64,000 bases of DNA from Lachnospira eligens (lineage in GTDB: Bacteria; Bacillota; Clostridia; Lachnospirales; Lachnospiraceae): contig NZ_WKRD01000005.1 of the NCBI RefSeq assembly GCF_009680455.1, positions 124,001-188,000 on the forward strand. The letters are read 5' to 3'. Below are positions 16,227 through 25,969 of this stretch, piece by piece (within the stretch, counting starts at the first letter, position 1; each line of letters starts with the position of its first letter). Position numbers and translations under genes: made by a program. The notes beneath the pieces are model-generated. The model was not told the origin of the DNA. It was given only the letters and a program-made list of their open reading frames with translations, and did no database searches.

Positions 16227-18881
16227 ATGGCAGAGTATTCACCAATGATGCAGCATTATCTTGCTACTAAAGCAGAGTACAAGGACTGCATACTTTTTTA
16301 CAGACTTGGAGATTTCTATGAAATGTTTTTTGATGACGCTTTAGTTGTCTCTAAGGAACTGGAACTTACATTAACAGGAAAAGACTGTGGACAGGAGGAA
16401 CGTGCGCCTATGTGCGGCGTTCCTTTTCATGCGGCAGAAACTTATATTAACAGGCTTGTTTCTAATGGACACAAGGTCGCAATATGCGAGCAGATGGAAG
16501 ACCCTAAGCAGGCAAAAGGTATTGTTAAAAGAGAGGTTATAAAGGTTGTAACACCGGGAACTAACTTAAACAGTCAGGCACTTGATGAAACTAAGAATAA
16601 TTATCTTATGAGTATTGTTTATCTTGGAGATGTGCTTGGTGTTGCTATTGCAGATTATTCAACAGGTGACTTCTTTGTAACTGAGATTGAGACAGGTGCG
16701 GAGCTTATTGATGAAATTAATAAGTTTGTTCCGTCAGAGATAATACTTAATGAGTATTTTGCAATGAGCGGAATAGACCTTACATTTATATCAGAGAAGC
16801 TTTCCATATCAGTGTCAACACTTGAAAACTGGTACTTTGATGATGATTCCTGCAAGGCAAAGTTAAAAGAACATTTTCATGTAAATATGCTGGACGGACT
16901 TGGAATCAAGGATTATCCGGTAGGAATTGATGCTGCGGGAGCACTTCTTATATATCTTACCCAGACACAGAAAAGCGATATGTCGCATATTACAAGCATT
17001 GTGCCTTACACAACAGGCAAATACATGCTTATAGACAGTTCATCAAGACGAAATCTTGAGCTTGTTGAGACTATGCGTGAAAAGCAGAAAAAAGGCTCGC
17101 TTCTGTGGGTACTTGATAAGACCAAGACTGCAATGGGCGCAAGAGCGTTAAGAAATCTCGTTCTGCAGCCGCTTATTAACAGAGACGAGATTATAAGAAG
17201 ACAGGACGCTATAGAGGAGCTTTCTGATAATGCAATTGACAGGGAAGAGATTCGTGAATATCTTGGCCCTATATATGACCTTGAGCGAATCATGACTAAG
17301 ATTAGTTGTAAGTCGGCTAATCCAAGGGATTTAATTGCATTTAAGAATTCCCTGGAGATGATACCTCACATTAAGAATCAGATAGGACATTTTAAGTGTG
17401 ATGTATTCAGACAGTGCTTTGAGCAGATGGACGACTTAAAAGACTTATATAATCTTGTTGACACTGCAATTATAGATGATCCTCCGATTACAATGCGTGA
17501 TGGCGGAATGATAAAGGACGGCTTTTCAGCAGAGGCTGATGAGCTTCGTAATGCCAAAATTAAAGGAAAAGAATGGCTTGCAGAGCTTGAAAGCAGGGAG
17601 AAAGAAAAGACAGGAATTAAAAATCTTAAAGTTAAGTATAACAAGGTATTCGGATATTACCTGGAGGTTACTAATTCATTTAAAAACCTTGTTCCTGCTG
17701 AATGGGTACGAAAGCAGACTCTTACCGGTTCTGAAAGATACACTACAGATGAGTTAAAGCATCTTGAAGATATTATTCTTGGCGCAGAGGATAAGCTGTA
17801 CTCACTTGAGTACGACTTATTCTGTGAGGTCAGGGAGCGCATAGCGGCAGAGGTTGTAAGAATACAGAACACTGCTAAGGCTATTGCAATGATTGATGTG
17901 TATGCGTCACTTTCTGTAGTTGCAACACAGAATAATTTCGTAAGACCTAAGATTAATGAAAAGGGTATTATAGATATTAAGAATGGTAGACACCCTGTAG
18001 TTGAGAAGATGATTTCCAACGATATGTTCATTGCTAATGATACTTATCTTGACAATGGCATGAACAGGATTTCGATTATCACAGGTCCTAATATGGCTGG
18101 TAAATCTACATATATGAGACAGACTGCACTTATTGTGCTTATGGCACAGACAGGTTCTTTCGTGCCTGCTGATTCAGCCAATATATGTATTGTAGACCGT
18201 ATATTTACACGAGTCGGAGCATCTGATGACTTAGCTTCCGGACAGTCTACTTTCATGGTTGAGATGACAGAGGTTGCCAATATTTTGAGAAATGCAACTC
18301 CTAAGAGCCTTATAATTCTTGATGAAATCGGAAGAGGAACAAGCACATTTGATGGACTGAGCATTGCTTGGGCTGTTGTTGAATATATTGCCAATACTAA
18401 ATATCTTGGAGCCAAGACGCTTTTTGCAACACATTACCATGAACTTACCGAGTTAGAGGGAACGCTTGACGGAGTTAATAATTACTGTATTGCTGTCAAG
18501 GAGAACGGTGATGATATCGTCTTTTTAAGAAAGATAGTAAAGGGTGGTGCTGACAAGAGCTATGGTATTCAGGTTGCCAAGCTTGCAGGAGTTCCTGATG
18601 TGGTTCTTAACAGGGCGAAGGAGCTTGTTGTTGACTTAAGTGATGCTGATATATCACAGAAAGCTAAGGACATTGCACAGTATTCCAAGAAGCTTGACAA
18701 GATGAATGACAAGTACAGAAAGGTTAATGACCTTGAAGTTAAGCAGATGTCTCTTTTTGATACTGTTAAGGATGATGATATAGTAACTGATATAATGAAT
18801 CTTGATATAAGCAATATGACACCTATTGATGCACTGAATACGCTTTATAAGTTGCAGGGAAAAGCTAAGAACCGCTGGTAA
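16227..18881 (+). CDS. mutS: DNA mismatch repair protein MutS
   Basis: 884 residues. The N-terminal mismatch-binding motif is visible (YKDCILFYRLGDFYEMFFDD with the Phe-x-Glu wedge as FYEMF), then connector, lever and clamp domains, and the ATPase with Walker A GPNMAGKST near residue 620, Walker B IILDEIGRG and TLFATHYHEL. It binds base mismatches and recruits MutL. It lies between miaB and mutL with 15-base gaps, a conserved Clostridia arrangement. Confidence 0.97.
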   Translation: MAEYSPMMQHYLATKAEYKDCILFYRLGDFYEMFFDDALVVSKELELTLTGKDCGQEERAPMCGVPFHAAETYINRLVSNGHKVAICEQMEDPKQAKGIVKREVIKVVTPGTNLNSQALDETKNNYLMSIVYLGDVLGVAIADYSTGDFFVTEIETGAELIDEINKFVPSEIILNEYFAMSGIDLTFISEKLSISVSTLENWYFDDDSCKAKLKEHFHVNMLDGLGIKDYPVGIDAAGALLIYLTQTQKSDMSHITSIVPYTTGKYMLIDSSSRRNLELVETMREKQKKGSLLWVLDKTKTAMGARALRNLVLQPLINRDEIIRRQDAIEELSDNAIDREEIREYLGPIYDLERIMTKISCKSANPRDLIAFKNSLEMIPHIKNQIGHFKCDVFRQCFEQMDDLKDLYNLVDTAIIDDPPITMRDGGMIKDGFSAEADELRNAKIKGKEWLAELESREKEKTGIKNLKVKYNKVFGYYLEVTNSFKNLVPAEWVRKQTLTGSERYTTDELKHLEDIILGAEDKLYSLEYDLFCEVRERIAAEVVRIQNTAKAIAMIDVYASLSVVATQNNFVRPKINEKGIIDIKNGRHPVVEKMISNDMFIANDTYLDNGMNRISIITGPNMAGKSTYMRQTALIVLMAQTGSFVPADSANICIVDRIFTRVGASDDLASGQSTFMVEMTEVANILRNATPKSLIILDEIGRGTSTFDGLSIAWAVVEYIANTKYLGAKTLFATHYHELTELEGTLDGVNNYCIAVKENGDDIVFLRKIVKGGADKSYGIQVAKLAGVPDVVLNRAKELVVDLSDADISQKAKDIAQYSKKLDKMNDKYRKVNDLEVKQMSLFDTVKDDDIVTDIMNLDISNMTPIDALNTLYKLQGKAKNRW

Positions 18882-18896
18882 AACAGGGAGGATTGT

Positions 18897-20774
18897 ATGT
18901 CAATAACACTTTTAGACCAGAATACGATTAATAAGATTGCTGCAGGAGAGGTCGTCGAAAGACCTTCTTCTGTAGTTAAAGAACTTGTTGAAAATGCTAT
19001 AGATGCCGGAGCAACTGCGGTTACAGTTGAGATAAAGGAAGGTGGAATTTCATTTATCAGGGTTACTGACAATGGAAGTGGTATCAATAAAGATGAGATT
19101 GAGATAGCATTTAAAAGACATGCAACAAGTAAAATTAAATCAATTGAAGATCTTATGGCTGTTTCGTCTCTGGGCTTCAGAGGTGAGGCACTAGCGAGTA
19201 TAGCTGCTGTATCACAGGTTGAACTTATTACCAAGACTGCTGACAGTCTGAGTGGTGTGCGTTATACAATTGATGGCGGAGTACCAGGTGAAGTGGCAGA
19301 AATAGGCGCTCCGGAGGGAACTACATTTATTGTAAGAAATCTTTTCTATAATACTCCTGTTAGAAGAAAGTTCTTAAAGACAGCGACTACCGAGGGAGGA
19401 TATATTGGTTCGCTTGTGGAATATCTGGCACTTTCGCATCCTGATATTTCGTTCAGGTTCATAAGTAATAACCAGAATAAGCTGCATACATCGGGTAATA
19501 TGAATCTTAAAGATATAATATATAATGTGTATGGCAGGGATATAACTAATAATCTGTATGAAATCAGCGGCAAGTCGCAGGATATTGAGGCTTCTGGTTT
19601 TATTGGCAAGCCTATGGTTGTCCGCGGAAACAGGACATATGAGAATTATTATATCAACGGCAGATATATCAAGAGCAGTATTATAACTAAGGCTATAGAG
19701 GATGCCTATAAGGGCTTTATAATGCCACATAATTATCCGTTCAGTGCGATACATTTTAAGATTAATCCTGCAATTATTGATGTAAATGTACATCCAACCA
19801 AGATGGAACTGCGATTCTCGAACAATGAATATATATATAATTTTGTATATGATACATGTTTAAAAGCTCTTAATTCAAAAGAACTTATTGCAGAAGTTTC
19901 TGTGCCTGATCCTGTTGCAGTTAAAATGCAGGAAGCACCTGTTGTAAGAAATGTTATGCCGGATGTTAAGCTGCCAGAGAAGAATGTTTCGGATAGTATG
20001 CCATGTAAGACAGAGACAAAATCTGCAGAGTCTGCAAAAGCAGAAATTAAGCCGAAAAGACTTCCGGAGCCATTTGAAATTAAGGGTTCTCTGCAGATGG
20101 TTAAAGAAGATAAAGTAAGATATGAAGCTGTGACAAAATCTGAACCACCAAAGCAGATGAATCTTTTTGAGAATAAGCTTCTTGATGAGAACAGCCGTAA
20201 CAAATACAGAATCATAGGGCAGCTGTTTGATACTTACTGGCTTATTGAATTTGAAGATAAATTCTATATGATGGATCAGCATGCGGCGCATGAGAAAGTG
20301 CTTTATGAAAGAACGATGAACAAGCTTCATAATAAGACGATTGGAACTCAGATGATTCTTCCACCTATTGTACTGTCACTTAACATGCATGAGGAAGAAA
20401 TATACAAGACTAATCAGGATATATTTAAAAGATTAGGGTATGAGATTGAAGAGTTTGGCGGCAATGAATATAAGGTTACAGGAATTCCAGCAGGACTTCC
20501 TAAGATGGATTACAAACAGCTCCTTATTGATGTTCTGGATGGACTTTCTGAAGAAAGTGCCAGCAAAGATCCTGATATTATTACTGAAAAGGTTGCAAGC
20601 ATGTCATGTAAAGCGGCTGTAAAGGGCAATAACAGACTGTCATTTAATGAGGCATTTGAACTGATGGACGAGCTTATGAAGGCAGAGAATCCATATAACT
20701 GTCCGCACGGTAGACCAACACTTATTATGATGAGCAGATATGAGATAGAAAAGAAATTTAAACGAATAGTATAG
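18897..20774 (+). CDS. mutL: DNA mismatch repair endonuclease MutL
   Basis: 625 residues. The GHKL ATPase is N-terminal (AAGEVVERPSSVVKELVENA, DNGSGI, GFRGEALASIAAV). A variable linker follows (about 330-420), then the dimerisation/nuclease domain with the metal-binding endonuclease motif DQHAAHEKVLYER near residue 460, SCKAAVKG and CPHGRPT. These mark it as a nicking MutL of the methyl-independent type, as expected where MutH is absent. The linker includes QMNLFEN, resembling a clamp-binding motif. It sits eight bases ahead of miaA. Confidence 0.97.
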   Translation: MSITLLDQNTINKIAAGEVVERPSSVVKELVENAIDAGATAVTVEIKEGGISFIRVTDNGSGINKDEIEIAFKRHATSKIKSIEDLMAVSSLGFRGEALASIAAVSQVELITKTADSLSGVRYTIDGGVPGEVAEIGAPEGTTFIVRNLFYNTPVRRKFLKTATTEGGYIGSLVEYLALSHPDISFRFISNNQNKLHTSGNMNLKDIIYNVYGRDITNNLYEISGKSQDIEASGFIGKPMVVRGNRTYENYYINGRYIKSSIITKAIEDAYKGFIMPHNYPFSAIHFKINPAIIDVNVHPTKMELRFSNNEYIYNFVYDTCLKALNSKELIAEVSVPDPVAVKMQEAPVVRNVMPDVKLPEKNVSDSMPCKTETKSAESAKAEIKPKRLPEPFEIKGSLQMVKEDKVRYEAVTKSEPPKQMNLFENKLLDENSRNKYRIIGQLFDTYWLIEFEDKFYMMDQHAAHEKVLYERTMNKLHNKTIGTQMILPPIVLSLNMHEEEIYKTNQDIFKRLGYEIEEFGGNEYKVTGIPAGLPKMDYKQLLIDVLDGLSEESASKDPDIITEKVASMSCKAAVKGNNRLSFNEAFELMDELMKAENPYNCPHGRPTLIMMSRYEIEKKFKRIV

Positions 20775-20782
20775 AGGCTGAT

Positions 20783-21724
20783 ATGAAGAAAGAACCTTTA
20801 ATAATACTTACAGGTCCGACAGCAGTTGGAAAGACTGAACTTTCCATTGCACTTGCAAAGGCGGTAAATGGTGAGATAATAAGCGCCGATTCCATGCAGG
20901 TATACAGATATATGGATATCGGAACTGCCAAGATAACAAAAGAAGAGATGCAGGGGGTTAAGCATTATCTTGTTGATGAGATTGAGCCTTCAGAGGGCTT
21001 TGATGTGGCAAGATTTAAGTCTATGGCAACAAATGCAATACAAAAAATCCGTGAGAACGGTCATATTCCTGTAGTTGTTGGCGGAACCGGATTTTATATA
21101 CAGGCACTTTTATATGATTCTACATTTGAAGATGATGAAAGTGACTATGAATATAGAGATTATCTTCAGGGGATTGCTGATACTAAGGGTGCAGAGGTGC
21201 TTCATGATATGTTAAAGGAAGCTGACCCTGAATCTGCAGAGGCAATTCATGCTAATAATGTCAAAAGAGTTATTCGTGCACTTGAATTTTATAAGACGAC
21301 AGGCAGAAAGATATCAGAGCATAATAATGAGCAGAGAGCTAAAGAGTCGCCTTATAATTTTTGTTATTTTGTTCTTAATGATAAAAGAGAAATTTTATAC
21401 GACAGAATAAACAGGCGTGTTGATATAATGTTTGACAACGGACTGCTTGATGAGGTAAAACATTTGTCGGACATGGGGCTTGTAAAGGACGATGTTGCCA
21501 TGCAGGGAATCGGATATAAAGAGGTGTTCGATTATCTTGAGGGCAGATGTGACGAGGCAGGTCTTAGAGAGATGATTAAGCAGGATACAAGACATTTTGC
21601 AAAAAGACAGCTTACATGGTTTAGAAGAGAACCATCAGTTACATGGGTGGATTTTTCCCAGATACGAAGAGAAGATGCACTTTCGTATATGCTTGAACAA
21701 CTAAAAGAAAAGGAAATTATTTAA
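20783..21724 (+). CDS. miaA: tRNA dimethylallyltransferase
   Basis: A 313-residue enzyme that transfers a dimethylallyl group to A37 of tRNA, providing the substrate for MiaB. The P-loop is GPTAVGKTELS, followed by ISADSMQVYRYMDIGTAK and VVGGTGFYIQALLY. The C-terminal QDTRHFAKRQLTWFRRE is family-typical. The gap to the next gene is two bases. Unlike Bacillus there is no hfq between miaA and the following gene. Confidence 0.96.
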   Translation: MKKEPLIILTGPTAVGKTELSIALAKAVNGEIISADSMQVYRYMDIGTAKITKEEMQGVKHYLVDEIEPSEGFDVARFKSMATNAIQKIRENGHIPVVVGGTGFYIQALLYDSTFEDDESDYEYRDYLQGIADTKGAEVLHDMLKEADPESAEAIHANNVKRVIRALEFYKTTGRKISEHNNEQRAKESPYNFCYFVLNDKREILYDRINRRVDIMFDNGLLDEVKHLSDMGLVKDDVAMQGIGYKEVFDYLEGRCDEAGLREMIKQDTRHFAKRQLTWFRREPSVTWVDFSQIRREDALSYMLEQLKEKEII

Positions 21725-21726
21725 TT

Positions 21727-23001
21727 ATGAGAGAAATGTATAAAAATATGGGAATCTGTGATGAGGTGTATGATTATTGCGACAATATAATTAAGTCGCT
21801 TCATGACAGATTTGAAGAGATAGATAAGAATGCAGAATATAACCAGATGAAGGTTATAAAGGCGATGCAGGATGAAAAGGTTGCCGAAATGCATTTATCA
21901 GGAACAACAGGTTATGGTTATAATGATGACGGTAGAGATACTCTTGAGAAAATATATTCAGATATATTTAAGACAGAGGATGCACTTGTAAGACCACAGA
22001 TTATCTGCGGAACTCATGCGTTAAATGTAGCTTTATCATCTAACTTAAGACCAGGTGATGAGCTTTTATCACCGGTTGGGAAGCCGTATGATACAATGGA
22101 TGAGATTATCGGTATCAGACCTTCTAAGGGAAGCCTTGCAGAATATGGAATTACATACGCACAGGTTGACCTGCTGCCAGATGGTGGTTTTGATTATGAG
22201 GGTATTAAGAATGCAATCAATGAAAGAACAAAGCTTGTAACAATCCAGCGTTCCAAGGGATATGCTTCAAGACCAACACTTTCAGTTGAAAGAATTGGCG
22301 AGCTTATAAGTTTTATCAAAAGTATCAAGCCAGATGTTATATGCATGGTTGATAACTGCTACGGTGAATTTGTTGAAAGAATTGAGCCTTCAGAGGTTGG
22401 CGCTGATATGATAGTCGGTTCACTTATAAAGAATCCTGGTGGCGGACTTGCTCCATGCGGCGGCTATATCGCAGGAAAGAAAGAATGTGTTGAACAGGCA
22501 GCTTACAGATTATCTTCACCGGGGCTTGGAAAAGAAGTCGGTGCAACACTTGGCGTAAACCAGAGCTTTTATCAGGGACTTTTCTTATCACCTGTAGTTG
22601 TTGCAGGTGCGCTTAAAGGTGCTATATTTGCTGCAAATGTATACGAAAAGGCAGGTTTTGTAGTAAGACCTGATGGAAGTGAGCCAAGATATGATATTAT
22701 TCAGGCAGTTGAACTTGGAAGTGCAGACGGGCTTCTTGCTTTCTGTAAAGGAATTCAGGCTGCAGCACCTGTTGACAGCTTTGTTACACCAGAACCATGG
22801 CCGATGCCAGGATACGATTCAGACGTTATAATGGCTGCTGGAGCCTTCGTTCAAGGCTCATCAATAGAGCTTTCTGCTGATGGTCCGTTAAAAGAACCTT
22901 ATTCGGTATTCTTCCAGGGGGGACTTACATGGTATCATGCCAAACTTGGAATTATGATGAGTGTTCAGAAAATGTTTGAAAAAGACCTTATAAAGCTTTG
23001 A
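21727..23001 (+). CDS. PLP-dependent gamma-lyase-like protein (aluminium resistance family)
   Basis: A 424-residue cytosolic fold-type I PLP enzyme of the COG4100/YnbB group (annotated variously as methionine gamma-lyase family or aluminium resistance protein). LSGTTGYGYNDDGRDTLEKI and QIICGTHALNVALSSNLRPGD are typical. The putative PLP lysine is in VGSLIKNPGGGLAP, with VDNCYGEF just before it. Its place directly after miaA is conserved in many Firmicutes, but the physiological substrate is not established. Confidence 0.85.
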   Translation: MREMYKNMGICDEVYDYCDNIIKSLHDRFEEIDKNAEYNQMKVIKAMQDEKVAEMHLSGTTGYGYNDDGRDTLEKIYSDIFKTEDALVRPQIICGTHALNVALSSNLRPGDELLSPVGKPYDTMDEIIGIRPSKGSLAEYGITYAQVDLLPDGGFDYEGIKNAINERTKLVTIQRSKGYASRPTLSVERIGELISFIKSIKPDVICMVDNCYGEFVERIEPSEVGADMIVGSLIKNPGGGLAPCGGYIAGKKECVEQAAYRLSSPGLGKEVGATLGVNQSFYQGLFLSPVVVAGALKGAIFAANVYEKAGFVVRPDGSEPRYDIIQAVELGSADGLLAFCKGIQAAAPVDSFVTPEPWPMPGYDSDVIMAAGAFVQGSSIELSADGPLKEPYSVFFQGGLTWYHAKLGIMMSVQKMFEKDLIKL

Positions 23002-23025
23002 TTGAATTAATATTTGTGTTATAAT
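22998..23025 (+). promoter_or_regulatory. Candidate promoter of the DUF4321 gene
   Basis: TTGATT (22998-23003) and TATAAT (23020-23025) are 16 bases apart. The -35 overlaps the preceding stop codon. Transcription would start at the base of the hairpin at 23029-23056, placing that hairpin at the extreme 5' end of the mRNA. Confidence 0.4.
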
Positions 23026-23028
23026 ATA

Positions 23029-23056
23029 TTGGAGTATGGATTTTTCCGTACTCCAA
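23029..23056 (+). terminator. Hairpin between the gamma-lyase and DUF4321 genes
   Basis: TTGGAGTATGGA (23029-23040) pairs with TCCGTACTCCAA (23045-23056), including one G-U pair, around a T-rich loop. The downstream tract is only TTTATGG. It can act as a weak terminator for the upstream gene or as a 5' stabiliser of the next mRNA. Confidence 0.5.
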
Positions 23057-23080
23057 TTTATGGTTAAAGGATGAAAATCT

Positions 23081-23344
23081 ATGAGTAATATTTCTAAATA
23101 TAAGAACGGCTGGCTTTTATGGCTATTCATTCTGATAGGCATTGTGCTTGGCGGTCTTATTGCAGAACTTACTGCCAGTGTGCATGCACTTAGCTGGCTG
23201 TCTTATGGACAGAGTTTCGGGCTTGACAATCCGCTGGTATTAAATCTGGGAGTACTTGTAATAACATTTGCACTCCAGATTAAGATTACTATTGCCAGTA
23301 TAATAGGAGTTATACTCGCAATTATTATTTACAGATTTATTTAA
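23081..23344 (+). CDS. DUF4321 membrane protein
   Basis: An 87-residue protein with two hydrophobic segments (about 11-30 and 57-85) around a short extracytoplasmic or cytoplasmic loop. The pattern WLLWLFILIGIVLGGLIAEL and the C-terminal LNLGVLVITFALQIKI fit the DUF4321 family, which in Clostridia is commonly encoded beside radC and mreB. Function is unknown; the position suggests an envelope-associated role. AAAGGATG precedes the start by about six bases. Confidence 0.8.
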   Translation: MSNISKYKNGWLLWLFILIGIVLGGLIAELTASVHALSWLSYGQSFGLDNPLVLNLGVLVITFALQIKITIASIIGVILAIIIYRFI

Positions 23345-23363
23345 TCTGACTGCTGTTTAATTT

Positions 23364-24056
23364 ATGGTCTATGAGAATATAATAACAGGTGTGGAGGAAA
23401 AAAAACTGCTTCCTTACGAAAAATGTCTTGAGTATGGTGCATCATCACTTGATAATGCTGAACTTCTGGCAGCGATTATAAGAACAGGAACCAATGGTTT
23501 AAGTTCTATCCAGCTTGCAGAGAAGTTACTGGAGAATGCCGGCAATCTTAACGGTCTTTATGGTATGTCCGTTTCAGAACTTATGCAGATTAAGGGTATA
23601 GGAAAGGCAAAGGCTGTCCAGATATGCTGCATTCTTGAACTTTCAAGAAGAATTGCAAAGCAGAAGGCTAGAGAAAGACTTGACTTTTCGAATGCTGAAA
23701 CTATTGCAGAATATTATATGGAAGATATGAGACATCTAAAGAGAGAACATCTGGTTCTTGTAATGCTTGATAACAGGTGCCGCCTTATTAGAGATAAGGT
23801 GATGTCTGTTGGAACTTCTACTGGTTCAATGGTTTCTGTAAGGGAAATATTTAAGGAGGCACTTGACAGCAGGGCAGCTTCGATAGTTATCCTGCATAAT
23901 CATCCATCAGGCAATCCATCTCCTAGCAGAGAGGATATGAAGGTTACTAAGAATATTATGGAAGCCGGCAGAATTATTGGCGTTGAGCTGTTAGATCATA
24001 TTGTTATAGGAGATAATTCTTATTTCAGCTTTAAACAAATGCAATACATTAATTAA
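23364..24056 (+). CDS. radC: RadC-family JAB/MPN domain protein
   Basis: 230 residues. An N-terminal helix-hairpin-helix-like segment (LMQIKGIGKAKAVQICCILELS) precedes the MPN/JAMM metallo-domain with the zinc ligands HNHPSGNPSPSREDMKVT near residue 175 and the upstream Glu in MVSVREIFKEAL. The historic repair assignment of RadC is doubtful, and the metalloprotease-like activity has no established substrate. The ATG at 23364 has no obvious Shine-Dalgarno, but the N-terminus fits the family. It heads the shape-determination gene block. Confidence 0.92.
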   Translation: MVYENIITGVEEKKLLPYEKCLEYGASSLDNAELLAAIIRTGTNGLSSIQLAEKLLENAGNLNGLYGMSVSELMQIKGIGKAKAVQICCILELSRRIAKQKARERLDFSNAETIAEYYMEDMRHLKREHLVLVMLDNRCRLIRDKVMSVGTSTGSMVSVREIFKEALDSRAASIVILHNHPSGNPSPSREDMKVTKNIMEAGRIIGVELLDHIVIGDNSYFSFKQMQYIN

Positions 24057-24078
24057 CAATTAAGAAAGGAATTAAGAC

Positions 24079-25095
24079 ATGGGTAATGCATACGGAATTG
24101 ATATAGGCACAAGTAATTTTAAAATGTGCTGCAGTGATAAGGATAAGATACTTAATGAAAAGAATATTATAGCTATAGCTAATAAAACAGAGATTTTAGC
24201 TTTTGGAGATGAAGCATATGAAATGTATGAGAAAGCTCCAGAGCATATTGAGGTTTCTTTCCCGGTTAAGTTTGGTGTGATAGCTGATATTGAGAATATG
24301 CAGACACTTCTTTTTAACTTCTTTAATAAGATTAATGAAGGAAAGAAGATTACCGGATCAGATTTCTATATTGCTGTACCAACAGATGTAACAGAAGTAG
24401 AGAAGAGAGCTTTTTATGAATTAGTTGTTGATTCAAAAGTAAAGGCAAAGAATGTTTATGTAGTTGATAAACCTGTTGCAGACGCTATAGGTGCAGGCCT
24501 TGATGTAACTAAGTCTAAGGGTATTATGATTGTTAATATCGGAGCAGAGACAACTGAGATTTCAGTTCTTTCTTTAGGCGGAATTGTTATAAGCAAGGCT
24601 GTTAAGATTGGTGGTAATAAGCTTGATGACTGTATTATAAGTAATGTAAGAAAGGCTTATAATCTTGTTATAGGAAGTAAAACTGCGGAAAATTTAAAGA
24701 AAGAGTTAGGAAGTGCTGTTCCAGTAGCAGAGAGTTTTGCACCTGGCTTTGGAAGAAATGTTTTATCAGGTCTTCCTGTAAGTGTTGATATTTCTTCCGA
24801 TGTTATATATCAGGCTATAATTGATTCATTACATTCTATTATGGATGCTATTAAGGTTATACTTGAGAGAACACCACCAGAACTTGCAGCTGATATAATC
24901 AAGGATGGTGTTTACTTTACAGGAGGAACTGCACAGATTAACAATCTTGAAAAGTTTATCAAAGATGAAACTAATCTTAATGTCAATATTGTTGAACATC
25001 CTGCAGAGAGTGTTGTAAGAGGTCTTATGGGAGTTGTATCTAATCCGGAATTTGCTAAGGTTGCATATACTCCTACAGAGAAAAATTTTGATTAA
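24079..25095 (+). CDS. mreB: Rod shape-determining protein MreB (actin-like)
   Basis: 338 residues with the actin/Hsp70 ATPase motifs GIDIGTSNFKMCC (phosphate 1), MIVNIGAETTEISVLSLGG (phosphate 2) and GVYFTGGTAQINNLEKF (adenosine). It would form cytoplasmic filaments under the membrane that guide the elongation machinery. The first phosphate loop is GTSNFK rather than the common GTANT, so this is a somewhat diverged member. It is followed by mreC, mreD and PBP2, which confirms the role. AAAGGA precedes the ATG. Confidence 0.93.
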   Translation: MGNAYGIDIGTSNFKMCCSDKDKILNEKNIIAIANKTEILAFGDEAYEMYEKAPEHIEVSFPVKFGVIADIENMQTLLFNFFNKINEGKKITGSDFYIAVPTDVTEVEKRAFYELVVDSKVKAKNVYVVDKPVADAIGAGLDVTKSKGIMIVNIGAETTEISVLSLGGIVISKAVKIGGNKLDDCIISNVRKAYNLVIGSKTAENLKKELGSAVPVAESFAPGFGRNVLSGLPVSVDISSDVIYQAIIDSLHSIMDAIKVILERTPPELAADIIKDGVYFTGGTAQINNLEKFIKDETNLNVNIVEHPAESVVRGLMGVVSNPEFAKVAYTPTEKNFD

Positions 25096-25110
25096 AGGGC
25101 AGGTTTTAAG

Positions 25111-25950
25111 ATGAGAAAGAATATTTCTTCACTTATGACTTCGAAGAATATTCTCATTGCACTTACGGTTTTGTGCTGTTTCTTTATTGGTACGAGCTTT
25201 TTTACAGATACGCTTACCAAGCCTCTTAAAAAGTGCGTTTCAATGGTTGTAGTTCCGGTACAGAAGGGTATGAACAATATTGGATTCTGGGTTTATGATA
25301 AATACCAGACACTTCAGGAGATATCAGTTGTTCTTGATGAGAATAAGAAGCTTCAGAGTCAGGTTGATGATCTTACAGAAGAGAATAACCAGTTAAAACA
25401 GGATTCTTATGAACTTAACAGACTTCGTGATTTATATGAGCTAGACCAGCAGTATGCAGGTTATTCGAAAGTTGGAGCCAGGGTTATTGAAGTTACTACA
25501 GATAACTGGCATTCGTCATTCAAGATTGACAAAGGAACTGACGATGGTCTTAAAGTTAATATGAATGTTATTGCCAGCGGAGGGCTGGTAGGAATTATTT
25601 CTGAAACAGGAAGTAATTATTCTATTGTTAAGACAATTACAGAGAATAACAGCAATGTAAGTGGAATGCTTATAGATACTAATGAAACATGTATTGTTCA
25701 GGGAGATGTTGAACTGATGGATACAGGCATGATACGCGTATCACATTTTAAAAGTGATGTTGTTGTCAGAAATGGCGATAAAGTAGTTACTTCTAATATT
25801 AGTGATAGGTATCTGCAAGGAATTCTGATTGGGTATATTAAGGATGTTAAGCTGGATTCTAATAATCTTACCCAGTCAGGATATATTGTTCCTGCTGTGA
25901 ATTTTAATAATTTACAGGAGGTTCTGGTTATAACACAGCTTAAAGAATAA
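25111..25950 (+). CDS. mreC: Rod shape-determining protein MreC
   Basis: 279 residues. One N-terminal membrane segment (about 13-32) is followed by a coiled coil (about 65-105, rich in Leu, Gln and Glu) and the beta-rich MreC body (GARVIEVTTDNWHSSFKIDKGTDDGLKVNM, GLVGIISETGSNYSIVKTIT). It acts outside the membrane, bridging MreB/MreD to the synthases. It starts 15 bases after mreB and stops 19 bases before mreD. Confidence 0.95.
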   Translation: MRKNISSLMTSKNILIALTVLCCFFIGTSFFTDTLTKPLKKCVSMVVVPVQKGMNNIGFWVYDKYQTLQEISVVLDENKKLQSQVDDLTEENNQLKQDSYELNRLRDLYELDQQYAGYSKVGARVIEVTTDNWHSSFKIDKGTDDGLKVNMNVIASGGLVGIISETGSNYSIVKTITENNSNVSGMLIDTNETCIVQGDVELMDTGMIRVSHFKSDVVVRNGDKVVTSNISDRYLQGILIGYIKDVKLDSNNLTQSGYIVPAVNFNNLQEVLVITQLKE

Positions 25951-25969
25951 GTGTTTAGGACAATTTATT